NCBI GenBank assembly: GCA_031261085.1
Contig: JAISKB010000023.1
Location: 1 to 64,000, forward strand
DNA length: 64,000 nt
Reading direction: 5' to 3'
Source of the DNA: Christensenellaceae bacterium
Lineage (GTDB): Bacteria > Bacillota > Clostridia > Christensenellales > CAG-138
In this document: positions 35,369 through 44,525 of the stretch, piece by piece
Layout: every line of letters starts with the position of its first letter
How positions within the stretch are numbered: position 1 is the first letter of the stretch
Position numbers and translations under genes: made by a program
Notes under the pieces: generated by a model
What the model saw: the letters and a program-made list of their open reading frames with translations, nothing else
Told to the model about the DNA's origin: nothing
Databases searched by the model: none

Positions 35369-36646
35369 ATGGAGCAAATTTCTTTGGCCTATGGTGCGCA
35401 GCGCCTGAATGTACGGCTTGCGGGCGCCGGGTCCATAACCATTTTAGAGGAGCGGGCGCTCACGCCCATCCAAGACCTGCCTGCCGCCTTTAGTCAGGCG
35501 GTGGAGAACCCCATCGCGTCGCCGCCGCTTCGGCAGGTGATAGATGGGAGGGATTGCGTTACGATCGTGCTCAGCGACATCACGCGCTTTTGGATGCGGC
35601 AGGATAAGATTTGCGCGCTGTTGACCGCGTATCTGCACGATGTCATCGGCGTCCCTTATGATAACATGGCCATTCTCATCGCGCTGGGCACGCACCGCGC
35701 ACAAACCGAAGATGAGCTTACAACGCTGGTCACGCCAGGCGTATTCGCGCGCGTGCGGGTATATAACCACGATTGCATGGCCGATGATTTGGTAGAGGTG
35801 GGCGTTACCTCCCGCGGCACGGTGGTAAAAGTGCACCCGCTGGCCGTGGGACGTAAGGTCATATTGGTGGGCGGCACGGTGCATCATTTGATGGCGGGGT
35901 TTGGGGGCGGGCGCAAAAACATCTTGCCCGGCATCTGCGCAAAGAGCACCATCAACCAAAACCATCTGCATTCGCTAAGCCAAACGGCCCCCTGCTCCAA
36001 CCCGTTCATCGGCACGGGCAAACGGGCCGGCAACCCGATATATGAGGATATGGATGAAGCGGCCGCGCTGGTTGCACCCGTGTTTGGCATCAACATCGTG
36101 GCGAGCGGCGGGGCGCATTGCCGCCTGTTTTGCGGGCATTGGCGCCTGGCATGGGAAGAGAGCTGCAAGGTCGTACAGGAGGCCATGGGGGTGACGATAC
36201 CCCACCTTGCGGATGTGGTGGTGGCCAGCGCGGGCGGCTTCCCGCGCGACATCAACCTGTATCAAAGCATAAAAACGCTGCTCAACGCCTCGCTTGCGGT
36301 GAAGGATGGCGGCAGCATCTACTTTTTGGCGGAATGCCGCGAGGGCGGCGGCACGCCGGATTTTTTTGGCTGGCTCGAGCCTTTGCGCCGGGGCACGCTG
36401 GATGCCGAGCTGCGGGCCAATTACAGCATAGGCGGGTATATCTTTTATGCCGCGTGCGAAATTATGGCGCGCGCAAACGTCGTTATGCTCACGCAGCTGC
36501 CCCCCAGCCTTATGGCGGATATGCGGATACGCGCCTATGCGGAGGTGGCCGATTTTCAGGCGAATTTAGACGTATGCGGCAAGTCGGTGTATGTTATGCC
36601 GCGCGGCGGGAATACCGTACCGTGCCTGCACGGCGCCCTCGGCTAA
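35369..36646 (+). CDS. LarA-family nickel-pincer racemase/epimerase homologue (second)
   Basis: A 425-residue LarA-family protein. The pincer Lys183 (GGRK), the acid-base His109 and His173 and the nickel ligand His199 are at the same spacing as in lactate racemase, and Asp70/Arg73 match the substrate-side pair. It is clearly diverged from the first LarA homologue and has the high GC of the right-hand backbone and not the lower GC of the cluster. It lies after a terminator and is therefore separately expressed. Substrate unknown; lactate itself is possible. Confidence 0.85.
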   Translation: MEQISLAYGAQRLNVRLAGAGSITILEERALTPIQDLPAAFSQAVENPIASPPLRQVIDGRDCVTIVLSDITRFWMRQDKICALLTAYLHDVIGVPYDNMAILIALGTHRAQTEDELTTLVTPGVFARVRVYNHDCMADDLVEVGVTSRGTVVKVHPLAVGRKVILVGGTVHHLMAGFGGGRKNILPGICAKSTINQNHLHSLSQTAPCSNPFIGTGKRAGNPIYEDMDEAAALVAPVFGINIVASGGAHCRLFCGHWRLAWEESCKVVQEAMGVTIPHLADVVVASAGGFPRDINLYQSIKTLLNASLAVKDGGSIYFLAECREGGGTPDFFGWLEPLRRGTLDAELRANYSIGGYIFYAACEIMARANVVMLTQLPPSLMADMRIRAYAEVADFQANLDVCGKSVYVMPRGGNTVPCLHGALG

Positions 36647-36689
36647 TCGCCGCTTGTACAATATCCATGCGATTTATTTTATTTTCCGC

Positions 36690-37005
36690 TTGACAAAGTG
36701 ATTCGGATATGGTTTTATATCTTTACACCTACGATGCAGAAATCAAACCGTAAGCGCGCTTACAGAGAGTCGGGAGTGCTGTAAACCCGGCAGAAAGCGG
36801 AACGGCAAATGGGCTGCGGAGGGCGCAAGGAAAGGGAGTTTATCCCCAGTATTTTGCGACGCATCACCGGCGTTATCGGGTGAGGAGTGTGTCGGCACTC
36901 TGCAGAGCAGGGCGAGCAATCGCCAACCAAGGTGGCACCGCAGACGTTTAGCGTTTGTCCTTGTGTATGCGCAATCGCGCATCTATAAGGGCAGGCGTTT
37001 TTTGT
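36690..37005 (+). promoter_or_regulatory. Trp-type T-box leader with promoter and terminator
   Basis: A promoter (TTGACA at 36690) precedes a T-box. Stem I opens with AGAGAGTCGGG (36764), the specifier region reads CAAATGGGCTG with codon UGG at 36810-36812, and the T-box element is CAAGGTGGCACCGCAG (36928-36943). The intrinsic terminator runs from 36951 to about 37003: GCGTTTGTCC pairs imperfectly with GGGCAGGCG, an inner ATGCGC-AATC-GCGCAT stem follows, then a T run. Uncharged tRNA-Trp would favour antitermination and expression of the ABC importer. Confidence 0.85.
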
Positions 37006-37061
37006 TGCCCGCGGCCCCCCGCGCTCATTAACCGGCAAAAATTATTTTGAGGAGGTTCATC

Positions 37062-38051
37062 ATGAACATCACAAGCATCAAAAAGACACTTTCCCTTTTG
37101 CTGGTTTTAGCCGCGCTAAGCACGCTTACCGCCTGTGCGGGCAAACCCGCCCAAAACGTTACGGTTTTGCACGTGGGCATCGTACAACTGGTGGATAACG
37201 GCGCATTCACCGATATGCGTGAAGGCTTTATCGCCAGGATGCGCGAGCTGGGGTATTCGGAGGATAAGATGACGTTTTCGTACCAAAACGCGCAGGGCGA
37301 TATGAGTAACCTCAATTCCATCTGCCAAAACATGGCCAGCGAAAACCTCGATGTTATCGTTACCATCGCCACCCCGCCCACGCAGGCCATGGTAAACCTT
37401 GCGCCCAAAGCGCCGATTTTCTTCATCGCGGTATCCAACCCCGTGGCGGCCGGCGTCATTACCGATATGGCCAAGCCGGATAAAAACGCCACCGGCACCT
37501 CCAACGCCATACCGGTGGATGAAATGTTTAAGCTCGCCGCGCAGGTAACGCCCAATGTAACATCCTTCGGCCTGCTGTATAACGCGGGCGAGGTCAATTC
37601 GGTAAGCACCGTAACCGCCGCCAAGGCCTATTTGGAGCAGACCGGCAGCTACACCTATGAGGAAGCCGTTGTAACCGCCTCTTCGGAGGTACAGCAGGCC
37701 GCGCAGGCTTTGGCCGAAAAGGTGGACGCCATATTCGTGCCCAATGACAGCATGATACAGAGCGCGCTCACGCAGGTGGTGGAGGTAGCCAACGCCGCGG
37801 GCGTGCCCGTATATGGCAGCTCGGCGGTTATGGTAAACACGGGCGCGTTTGCCACCATCAGCATCGATGATACGGTAATCGGCGCAAGGACCGCCGATAT
37901 GGTGCACAGCTACCTTGGCGGCACGGCGGTAGCGGATATTCCCGCGGTGGTCATATCCGACTTCGTTACGCTGTTCCATCAGGGCACAGCCGATGCCATC
38001 GGGATAAAAATCCCGGATTCCATGCTGCAAAACGCGGTAATCGTAAAATAA
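37062..38051 (+). CDS. ABC transporter substrate-binding lipoprotein, TrpX-like
   Basis: A 329-residue lipoprotein of the ABC_sub_bind family (PF04392), to which the tryptophan importer component TrpX belongs. Signal peptide with lipobox LTAC, then a type I binding fold starting LHVGIVQLVDNGAF. The start at 37062 follows GAGGAGGT. The upstream Trp-type T-box makes tryptophan or a precursor the likely ligand. It begins a three-gene importer with permease and ATPase. Confidence 0.88.
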   Translation: MNITSIKKTLSLLLVLAALSTLTACAGKPAQNVTVLHVGIVQLVDNGAFTDMREGFIARMRELGYSEDKMTFSYQNAQGDMSNLNSICQNMASENLDVIVTIATPPTQAMVNLAPKAPIFFIAVSNPVAAGVITDMAKPDKNATGTSNAIPVDEMFKLAAQVTPNVTSFGLLYNAGEVNSVSTVTAAKAYLEQTGSYTYEEAVVTASSEVQQAAQALAEKVDAIFVPNDSMIQSALTQVVEVANAAGVPVYGSSAVMVNTGAFATISIDDTVIGARTADMVHSYLGGTAVADIPAVVISDFVTLFHQGTADAIGIKIPDSMLQNAVIVK

Positions 38052-38078
38052 CAAAGCGACAAAAGGAGGCGGCCCGGT

Positions 38079-38993
38079 ATGACGCTGCTCATGGGTTCAT
38101 TGCACTTGGGGCTTATATACGGCCTGATGGCGCTGGGGATATACATCACGTTTCGCATCCTCAACACGCCGGACTTAACCACCGATGGCAGCTTTACACT
38201 GGGCATGGCTGTTAGCGCCACGCTCACCGTGGCCGGGTACCCCGCCTATGGCATTTTGCTGGGGATACTGGCCGGGGCTTTGGCCGGCGTCATAACCGGG
38301 CTGCTTCAAACCAAGCTCAAAATACATCCCATACTATCCGGCATACTCACCATGAGCGGGCTTTATACCATAAACCTGTTCATCCTGGGGGATCGCTCCA
38401 ACGTATCGCTGCTTGGCGCATCGCACCTGTTCTCTTGGGCGGCGGCGCTGCTGCCCAATGCGGCGGGCCGGGATATAACGCGGCTGGCGCTTACACTGCT
38501 GCTCGCCTGCGGGTGCTTCGCGGCGCTGGTATGGTTCTTTCACACGCACTTGGGGCTTTGCATCCGCGCGGTGGGCGATAACGACGACATGGTGCGCGCT
38601 TCCTCCATCAATGTGGATGCCATACGGATACTCGCCATCGCGCTGTCCAACGCCTGCGTCGCGTTTTCGGGCGCGGTGGCCGCGCAGTACCAGGGCTTTG
38701 CGGATATCAGCTCCGGCGTGGGCATGATGGTGGTGGGCTTGGCCTCGGTCATCATCGGCGAAATGTTCTTTGGCCGCCGCAGCGTAACGATAGGCTTGCT
38801 TTCGGCGGTATGCGGCTCGCTGCTATACCGGCTTATCATCGCACTCGCGCTCAAGAGCGACTTCTTCCCCGCCTATGCGCTCAAGCTGGTTTCGGCGTTA
38901 ATCGTGACAATCGCGCTTTCGCTGCCTGCCGTACGGGGCTGGCTGCAGCTCGCCAGGGTAAAAAAGGAGGCGAACCAACATGCTGGTAATTGA
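38079..38993 (+). CDS. ABC transporter permease, TrpY-like
   Basis: A 304-residue permease related to LivH/ribose-type permeases with about nine membrane segments. The N-terminal LGLIYGLMALGIYITFRIL and central RAVGDNDDMVRASSINVDA (coupling region) are characteristic. AAAGGAGG precedes the start. It overlaps the ATPase gene by 14 bases and forms the pore of the putative tryptophan importer. Confidence 0.9.
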   Translation: MTLLMGSLHLGLIYGLMALGIYITFRILNTPDLTTDGSFTLGMAVSATLTVAGYPAYGILLGILAGALAGVITGLLQTKLKIHPILSGILTMSGLYTINLFILGDRSNVSLLGASHLFSWAAALLPNAAGRDITRLALTLLLACGCFAALVWFFHTHLGLCIRAVGDNDDMVRASSINVDAIRILAIALSNACVAFSGAVAAQYQGFADISSGVGMMVVGLASVIIGEMFFGRRSVTIGLLSAVCGSLLYRLIIALALKSDFFPAYALKLVSALIVTIALSLPAVRGWLQLARVKKEANQHAGN

Positions 38994-39750
38994 CAAGGCG
39001 CAAAAGACGTTTTTGCAGGGCATGCCCAACCAGCGCGTCGCGTTGGATAGCTTAAGCCTAACGCTGGCGCAGGGTGAATTCGCCACCATGATAGGTTCCA
39101 ACGGCGCGGGCAAATCCACGCTGTTCAACGCGATTACCGGCGCGTTTTTGCTCGACAGCGGGCGCATCACCGTAAACGGGGTCGATATCACCTGGCGGCC
39201 CCCACACAAGCGCGCGTTTCAGATTGGCTATTTATTTCAAGACCCTATGAAGGGCACCGCGCCGCATATGACCATCGTGGAAAACCTATCGCTGGCATAT
39301 AGCCGCGGCCGGCGCTCCCCCTTGCGGCCGGGCGTAACCAAAAAGGACGCGGCGTTCTTCCGCACGCAGCTCGCCCGCTTTGGCATGGGGCTGGAAGATA
39401 GGCTGGACGCCAAGGTCGGCCTGCTTTCGGGCGGGCAGCGGCAAGCGCTCTCCCTGCTTATGTCTACGGTAGCGGGGCCGGGCCTGCTCCTGCTCGATGA
39501 GCATACCGCAGCCTTGGACCCTGTGGCGGCCGAAAAGATCATGGTGCTCACCAAGGAAATCGTGCAGGAGCAAAACCTTGCCGCCATCATGATCACGCAC
39601 AACATCCGCCAGGCTTTGGCGGTGGGCAGCCGCACCATCATGCTGGAAGATGGGCGCATCGCGCTGGATATATCGGGTGAGGCGCGCAAAGACATGACGC
39701 CCGCCGCGCTGATGCAGCATTATACGCCGGGCACGGCCTCCAAGGTATAA
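38980..39750 (+). CDS. ABC transporter ATPase, TrpZ-like
   Basis: A 256-residue ATPase. Walker A is GSNGAGKST, the signature is LLSGGQRQAL, Walker B is LLLLDEHTAAL and the switch His is in MITHNIRQA. His in place of Pro after the catalytic Glu (DEHT) is typical of this transporter subgroup. AAAGGAGGCG precedes the start. A bidirectional-looking terminator follows. Confidence 0.92.
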   Translation: MLVIDKAQKTFLQGMPNQRVALDSLSLTLAQGEFATMIGSNGAGKSTLFNAITGAFLLDSGRITVNGVDITWRPPHKRAFQIGYLFQDPMKGTAPHMTIVENLSLAYSRGRRSPLRPGVTKKDAAFFRTQLARFGMGLEDRLDAKVGLLSGGQRQALSLLMSTVAGPGLLLLDEHTAALDPVAAEKIMVLTKEIVQEQNLAAIMITHNIRQALAVGSRTIMLEDGRIALDISGEARKDMTPAALMQHYTPGTASKV

Positions 39751-39772
39751 AACCCCTTCGCCCCGTGTTAAA

Positions 39773-39809
39773 AATAGCGATTCCCCGGCAAAACCGGGGA
39801 GTCGCTATT
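39773..39809. terminator. Strong inverted repeat between convergent genes
   Basis: AATAGCGA and CCCCGG pair with CCGGGG and TCGCTATT around a CAAAA loop. It sits between the convergent ABC ATPase gene and the permease gene and probably ends both transcripts. Confidence 0.75.
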
Positions 39810-39846
39810 CGTTCATTCACGTATGCTTGCCAGCCCTTGGCAGGCT

Positions 39847-41739
39847 TTATTTTTGATTCGCATCGGCCCTCGCGCCACGGGATTCCATATAATAATAGGG
39901 TATAAGCACCGTGGCCACGTTGCGCAGGTTGCCGAGCTTGCGCTGCAGGAAAAAGCTCGTTTGGTTGTGCAGGGCCCTGTCATACCAATGCTCTTCGATA
40001 AACCTTGTCATCACAACCGTCAGCTTATTGCCGTGCGGCAAGCTGCTTTCCAGCTGCAGCACATAGTCGCGGATGGGGATAAGCACATCGCGGAACGGCG
40101 CCAAAAGCACCACGAGCTGAGGCTCGATATGCAGGGACGCCCAGGTTTTTTGCAGCTCCTGCCGCTGCGCCTCATCCTCCACAACGCTTAACACCCGCAC
40201 GTTGCGCGATACCTGGCTGGCATAATTGAGCGATTTTGCCGCCGAGCGCGTTAAGCGCCCCGTCATCAGCACCAGCATAAGCGCATCGCCCTGCGTCGTG
40301 CTGGGGTGGCAGATACGGGCAAATTCCTCAGGGGTAATCTCCTGCGCAATGCGTTGATAATGCCTTTGAATGCGGCTCATCAAAAACATCAGCGCCGATA
40401 TGAGCAAGATGAGTATCCACGCGCCGTGCGCGAATTTTGTCACCAGCACAATGACGCCCCCTATGAGCGTGACCAGCGCGCCCACGCCGTTGATGAGGGA
40501 TTTATATTGCCAGCCGGGCTCTTTGGCCTTATGCCATTTGATGAACATGCCCGCCTGGGATAAGGTGAACGAAACGAATACGCCCACAGAGTACAGCGGT
40601 ATGAGCCGGTGGGTTTCGGCGCCGAACAGGATGACCATAACGGAGGCGGCCACGCAGATAAACAGTATGCCATTGGAAAAGCTGAGCTTTGCCCCCCGCT
40701 GCGAAAACTGCCGCGGCACATAGGAATCGCGCGCCAAAATGGCGAGCAGCGTTGGCAGGCCGCTGTAGGCCGTGTTGGCCGCCAGCAAAAGTATAATCGC
40801 CGTGAAGCCCTGCAGCGCATAGTATAGCGGGCCTTGTCCAAATATCGCGCGCGCCATCTGCGAAAGCACCGTTTCACCCGCAATGGGCAGCACCTGCAGC
40901 CGCGTGGCCAGCAAGGAGGTGCCGCCGAAGATGAATATAATCACACAGGCCAGCAGCAACAGCACGCGGCGGGCCGTAACGGTGGAAGGCGAGCGGAAGG
41001 ACGGCACCGCGTTGCTGACGGCCTCCACGCCCGTTAACGCCGAGCACCCCGAGGAAAACGCGCGCAGCAGCAAAAACAGCGAAACCGAGGACACGGCATT
41101 TTGCGCGCCGGTTTGCAACGGCGCCGGCGCCGGTGCGGCGAGGCTGCCGGTGAGCATCCGCACAAAGCCGACGATGATGAGCAGCGCCATCAAAAAGATG
41201 AACAGATAGGTGGGTACGCCAAATATCTTGGCCGATTCGCTGATGCCGCGCAGGTTGAGTAGCGTAATCAAAACGATGCAGGCTATGCAAATGGGCAAGC
41301 GAAACGGATCCAGCGCCGGCAGGGCCGAAACGAGCGCCTCGGTGGAGGAGGATACGCTTACTGCCACGGTAAGAACATAATCGATGATGAGCGCGGATGC
41401 GGCAAGCATGGCCGGTTTATGCCCAAAGCTATCCAGCGAAACCGCATAGGCGCCGCCGCCGCTGGGGTAATGCTGGATGATTTGCATATAAGAAAACACG
41501 AGTATGCTCAGCAGCAGAATAATGGGCGCCACCACGGTGGGCACAAACCGAAACGCCACCAGCGAGAGCACGGGAACCAGCACCAACAAAACCTCTTCGA
41601 TAGCATAGGCGACAGAAGAAACGGCGTCGCTGGCCAAAATGGGCAAGCCCCAAAACACGGATAGCTTTTCGTGCCCAAGCTCATCGCTGCGCAGCGGCCT
41701 GCCTAACAAAAATTCTTTAATGCTTTTATTGTGTTTCAT
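39847..41739 (-). CDS. APC-superfamily permease, KimA/YdaO-like
   Basis: A 630-residue membrane protein with about twelve membrane segments and a C-terminal cytoplasmic domain of about 160 residues. The start (LSVFWGLPILASDAVSSVAYA) and IIQHYPSGGGAYAVS match the KimA (YdaO) group of the APC superfamily, which import potassium with protons. Other members of the group are annotated as amino-acid permeases. In Bacillus kimA sits behind a c-di-AMP riboswitch; the 160-base upstream gap here shows none. GGGAGGAC precedes the start. The ion or amino acid carried is not certain. Confidence 0.8.
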   Translation of the reverse strand: MKHNKSIKEFLLGRPLRSDELGHEKLSVFWGLPILASDAVSSVAYAIEEVLLVLVPVLSLVAFRFVPTVVAPIILLLSILVFSYMQIIQHYPSGGGAYAVSLDSFGHKPAMLAASALIIDYVLTVAVSVSSSTEALVSALPALDPFRLPICIACIVLITLLNLRGISESAKIFGVPTYLFIFLMALLIIVGFVRMLTGSLAAPAPAPLQTGAQNAVSSVSLFLLLRAFSSGCSALTGVEAVSNAVPSFRSPSTVTARRVLLLLACVIIFIFGGTSLLATRLQVLPIAGETVLSQMARAIFGQGPLYYALQGFTAIILLLAANTAYSGLPTLLAILARDSYVPRQFSQRGAKLSFSNGILFICVAASVMVILFGAETHRLIPLYSVGVFVSFTLSQAGMFIKWHKAKEPGWQYKSLINGVGALVTLIGGVIVLVTKFAHGAWILILLISALMFLMSRIQRHYQRIAQEITPEEFARICHPSTTQGDALMLVLMTGRLTRSAAKSLNYASQVSRNVRVLSVVEDEAQRQELQKTWASLHIEPQLVVLLAPFRDVLIPIRDYVLQLESSLPHGNKLTVVMTRFIEEHWYDRALHNQTSFFLQRKLGNLRNVATVLIPYYYMESRGARADANQK

Positions 41740-41903
41740 ACGGGCGTCCTCCCAAACACGCTTATTATAGCAGAAAAGCGCAGTGGGTCAAGCGCAATTT
41801 CACAGGAGCTGCGCCAAACGGAATATTCTGTTTAAATCGTGCTGTTATGCTGTAAAATGTCCGTTATATTTTGTAGGTTGCCCCCTTGCCGCGCAATTCC
41901 ACC

Positions 41904-42455
41904 CTACCCCAAGGCACGGGCATACGCGGGCGCCCCATACCCATAAATCGCGGCATCCGTGCGCGCATAGCTGCGCTGGCGGCAGGCGTTGCCGGCATTG
42001 CCCTCTATGGTATACACGGTGTCCTCTTCATATTTTTCCACAATGCCGGTATGGTCCGGCACGCCATCCCCCTGCCAATCGAAGAATATGATATCCCCCG
42101 CACAGGGCGCATAGCCCGGCTGCCTCCATTGCCCCTTGCCCTTAAACCAACTGACGCCCTGCGTACAGCCCGCGTACTTGGGGAATAAGCCGCTTTGGAT
42201 ATAGCCGCACCGATAGGCGCACCACGATACGAAGCAGGCGCACCACTCCACCCGGTATTCAAACCCAAACCAGGACCAATACGGTTCACCATCCGTATTG
42301 CCCACCTGCGATAGCGCCACCTCCACAATGCGCTGCGGGGCCGGAACCCCGCCGGCCGGCAGCCCGGCCAGCAGCATCCCTATGGGGAGCAGCAGGAGCA
42401 GCGCCGCGGCGGCCCCGATGGCGCGCGCTCCCCGCCTTCGCCGCCCGGCCCTCAT
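41904..42455 (-). CDS. CHAP-domain cell-wall hydrolase, membrane-anchored
   Basis: A 183-residue protein: basic N-terminus (RAGRRRRGAR), one membrane segment (about residues 12-31) and a CHAP domain. The catalytic Cys is in EWCACFVSWCA, His is in PDHTGIV and the final polar residue in IEGNAG. It would cut peptidoglycan peptides or amide bonds outside the cell. A longer frame runs to 42755, but the start at 42455 is preferred because GAGGGCGG lies before it and the anchor begins there. The longer frame would cross the 31-base repeat. Confidence 0.75.
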   Translation of the reverse strand: MRAGRRRRGARAIGAAAALLLLLPIGMLLAGLPAGGVPAPQRIVEVALSQVGNTDGEPYWSWFGFEYRVEWCACFVSWCAYRCGYIQSGLFPKYAGCTQGVSWFKGKGQWRQPGYAPCAGDIIFFDWQGDGVPDHTGIVEKYEEDTVYTIEGNAGNACRQRSYARTDAAIYGYGAPAYARALG

Positions 42456-42508
42456 AGCGCCGCCCTCGGTCTGGGTAAAATCCAAAAATTCCTCATGGAA
42501 TATGAATA

Positions 42509-42539
42509 TGTAATGTTTTCGCTGGTCATCCCCGCATTT
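42509..42539. repeat. 31-base direct repeat, left copy
   Basis: Starts TGTAATGTTTTCGCTGG and ends CCCCGCATTT. It is identical over 31 bases to 44526-44556, and flanking bases differ on both sides. The two copies bracket the XRE, zinc-ribbon, hicB and hicA genes. The gap 42456-42685 shows no other feature. Confidence 0.9.
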
Positions 42540-42685
42540 TTGCTTAAACAATGCGCCCCGCTCCTTTAACTTCCCTAAAAGAAACCACCAATCCAAAAAA
42601 ATAAATCCCCGCTTTAAAAGCAGAGGATAAAGAACAAATATGAATCTACGCAAAAACGCGTAACCGACAGCAAGCCATATGATGT

Positions 42686-42997
42686 TTACTGTTGAAGGCA
42701 GCCAAGGATATAGGCCATTACTCTTTCTTTTTGCGATGGAGAGAGTATTACCCATTTTTGAAGCAATTCCTGCTGGTCAGCCGTCAACGCATGCCCCTCA
42801 TCGGCTCCCGCGAAAAATTGAGAAAGTGAGATGCCGAAAGCGCCGCAAATAGCGCTCAATGTTGACACAGTGGGCGAATTCTTTCTTTTATAAAGGTTAG
42901 AAAGCGTTGACTGTGGAATTCCAGCTTCTTTTGCAAGACGGTAAGCACTCCAACCTCGAGCTTCGCACAAGCTTGTGATTTGTTGAAGAATATCCAT
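42686..42997 (-). CDS. XRE-family helix-turn-helix regulator
   Basis: A 103-residue regulator. The XRE helix-turn-helix covers about residues 5-60 (SAYRLAKEAGIPQSTLSNLYKRK). The C-terminal 40 residues are helical and may dimerise. It is divergent from the zinc-ribbon protein gene with a 136-base gap and probably controls it or itself. It lies inside the repeat-bounded islet. Confidence 0.9.
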   Translation of the reverse strand: MDILQQITSLCEARGWSAYRLAKEAGIPQSTLSNLYKRKNSPTVSTLSAICGAFGISLSQFFAGADEGHALTADQQELLQKWVILSPSQKERVMAYILGCLQQ

Positions 42998-43133
42998 AAG
43001 TGTACCACCTTTTCAAAACCATTCTACTAGACATCTGTGAACTACAAATAGTTTTAATAAGGGTTGTTATTAGTATACAAATAAGTTATAATTTCAAGTA
43101 GTAAATTTATGGCAGGTTGAGAAAGGAGTACAT

Positions 43134-43733
43134 ATGAGTGAAAACACTAAAATGGCAAAATGCGCTGTCTGTGGCCAAGAAATAGCCAAAAGCGCAAAAA
43201 CTTGCCCGCATTGCGGTGCAAAAAACAAGAAACCGGTATATAAGAGATGGTGGTTTTGGGTGATAGCTGTCATCGTATTTATCATTATTATTACACCGAA
43301 AAATAATAATAGTGGCACGCCGCCAGCTTCCCAAAGCACATCTGCAGTTAATAGCAGCGCTCCATCGCAAAAACCAACCAACAGTTCTGCGCCCCAAAAG
43401 AATACAAAGGAGTACATCTCTGTTACTGCAACGGAACTAAGCGAAGCCTATAAAGCCAACGAAGTAGCTGCTGATAAGAAATATAAAGGGCAATGGCTCA
43501 CTGTAACCGGCACGGTCGATTCGATTGGAGTAACACTTGGGGATACATATGTTATACTTGCAAATGATAAAGATGACTGGGCGATTGTAAATCTCATACA
43601 ATGTACTGTTACAGAAGATACCATTGATGCTGTTGCAGAATTAAGCAAAGGTGATGTCATTACCCTGCAAGGAAAATGCTCTGGATTGTCATTTTATGTT
43701 TCTGTAGATAATTGTATTATTATTCCAAACTAA
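43134..43733 (+). CDS. Zinc-ribbon membrane protein with OB-fold (tRNA_anti-like) domain
   Basis: A 199-residue protein with three parts: an N-terminal zinc ribbon (CAVCGQ and CPHCGA, residues 10-29), a membrane segment (about 38-54), and, after a Ser/Gln/Pro linker, a tRNA_anti-like OB-fold domain (about 97-199, with GQWLTVTGTVDSIG). The OB domain should lie outside the cell and the zinc ribbon inside. AAAGGAG precedes the start. This architecture occurs in Firmicutes and phage-associated regions; its role is not known. Confidence 0.8.
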   Translation: MSENTKMAKCAVCGQEIAKSAKTCPHCGAKNKKPVYKRWWFWVIAVIVFIIIITPKNNNSGTPPASQSTSAVNSSAPSQKPTNSSAPQKNTKEYISVTATELSEAYKANEVAADKKYKGQWLTVTGTVDSIGVTLGDTYVILANDKDDWAIVNLIQCTVTEDTIDAVAELSKGDVITLQGKCSGLSFYVSVDNCIIIPN

Positions 43734-43744
43734 CAACCAATACA

Positions 43745-43792
43745 AAAAAACGCTGCTGTCGGGTTAAGCACACCCAACAGCAGCGTTTTTTA
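43745..43792. terminator. Terminator between convergent genes in the islet
   Basis: AAAAAACGCTGCTGT pairs with ACAGCAGCGTTTTTT around a 17-base loop. A-rich and T-rich ends make it bidirectional, serving the zinc-ribbon gene and hicB. Confidence 0.92.
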
Positions 43793-43800
43793 TATGAAAA

Positions 43801-44145
43801 TCAGTTGCAAAGCTTATAAAGCGCGTATTGATTAAGGGATACGCCTTCTTTTTCAGCCGCCATTGCCAATTTGAAATGGAGTGTTTTGGGGATACGCACT
43901 ACAAATTTCCCGCTGTAATCATCGGTATCCACCGGCTCGGGGACGGGAAACCCATGCGCCAATTTCGTTTCAATCCATCCAGTCATCGCTTCTTGCAAGC
44001 TATCCATCGCTTCATCAAAAGTAGCGCCGGTGCTTTGGCAGCCATCCAGCTCTAACACCATGGCATGATAATATGTTCCGCTCTCATCGTTAATCGGCTT
44101 GATGACATAGTTATATGGCAGTTTCATGTATTCCTGTACGTTCAT
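43801..44145 (-). CDS. hicB: HicB-family antitoxin
   Basis: A 114-residue antitoxin. The N-terminal half is the HicB partial-RNase-H fold (YHAMVLELDGCQSTGATFDEA), and the C-terminal 40 residues form a ribbon-helix-helix DNA-binding region (GKFVVRIPKTLHFKLAMAA). It binds and neutralises the HicA mRNA interferase and represses the operon. It follows hicA by 16 bases, the usual toxin-first order. Confidence 0.93.
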   Translation of the reverse strand: MNVQEYMKLPYNYVIKPINDESGTYYHAMVLELDGCQSTGATFDEAMDSLQEAMTGWIETKLAHGFPVPEPVDTDDYSGKFVVRIPKTLHFKLAMAAEKEGVSLNQYALYKLCN

Positions 44146-44161
44146 AATACGATTCCTCTCT

Positions 44162-44386
44162 TTAATACCCTATACGCCGCAAAATATCTTTAACATAAAC
44201 AGCCTTTAAAGGCGTTTCATCCTTGATTGTAAGGACATCGCCGTCTGCATTGATGTACTGACGGTGTGAACCATTTTGTCTGTCAAGATGATAGCCGCTT
44301 TCACTTAACACCTTGTCGGCTTCCACCATACGGATGCCATTGGGCTGCCGCTTCATCTTTTCGATTAGCTTTTCCACCCCCGCCAT
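44162..44386 (-). CDS. hicA: HicA-family mRNA interferase toxin
   Basis: A 74-residue toxin with a double-stranded-RNA-binding-like fold. The catalytic His lies in NGSHRQY, followed by the conserved strand DVLTIK and the end KDILRRIGY. Free HicA cleaves mRNA and stops growth. The start is preceded by GGATG-rich sequence only; the length is standard for longer HicA proteins. The gap 44387-44525 before the repeat shows no other gene. Confidence 0.9.
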   Translation of the reverse strand: MAGVEKLIEKMKRQPNGIRMVEADKVLSESGYHLDRQNGSHRQYINADGDVLTIKDETPLKAVYVKDILRRIGY

Positions 44387-44525
44387 CTCTTACACCCATC
44401 CTTTTAGCTCGTAGGTTTATAGTACTATATATGATACTATTCTGCAAGTTCATCTTTTGTGCCGCCACGCCTAAAGCAACATAAAGCCACCTCCAACCAT
44501 AGGGCGTGCAACCAAAATGGCACTT

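Noticed and set aside
41740..41903. c-di-AMP (ydaO) riboswitch before the KimA-like gene
   Set aside because: The gap is about 160 bases and contains none of the conserved ydaO segments that I could recognise.
42456..42755. N-terminal extension of the CHAP protein to 283 residues
   Set aside because: The extra 100 residues cross the 31-base repeat, lack a good ribosome-binding site, and would place the natural signal anchor in mid-protein.
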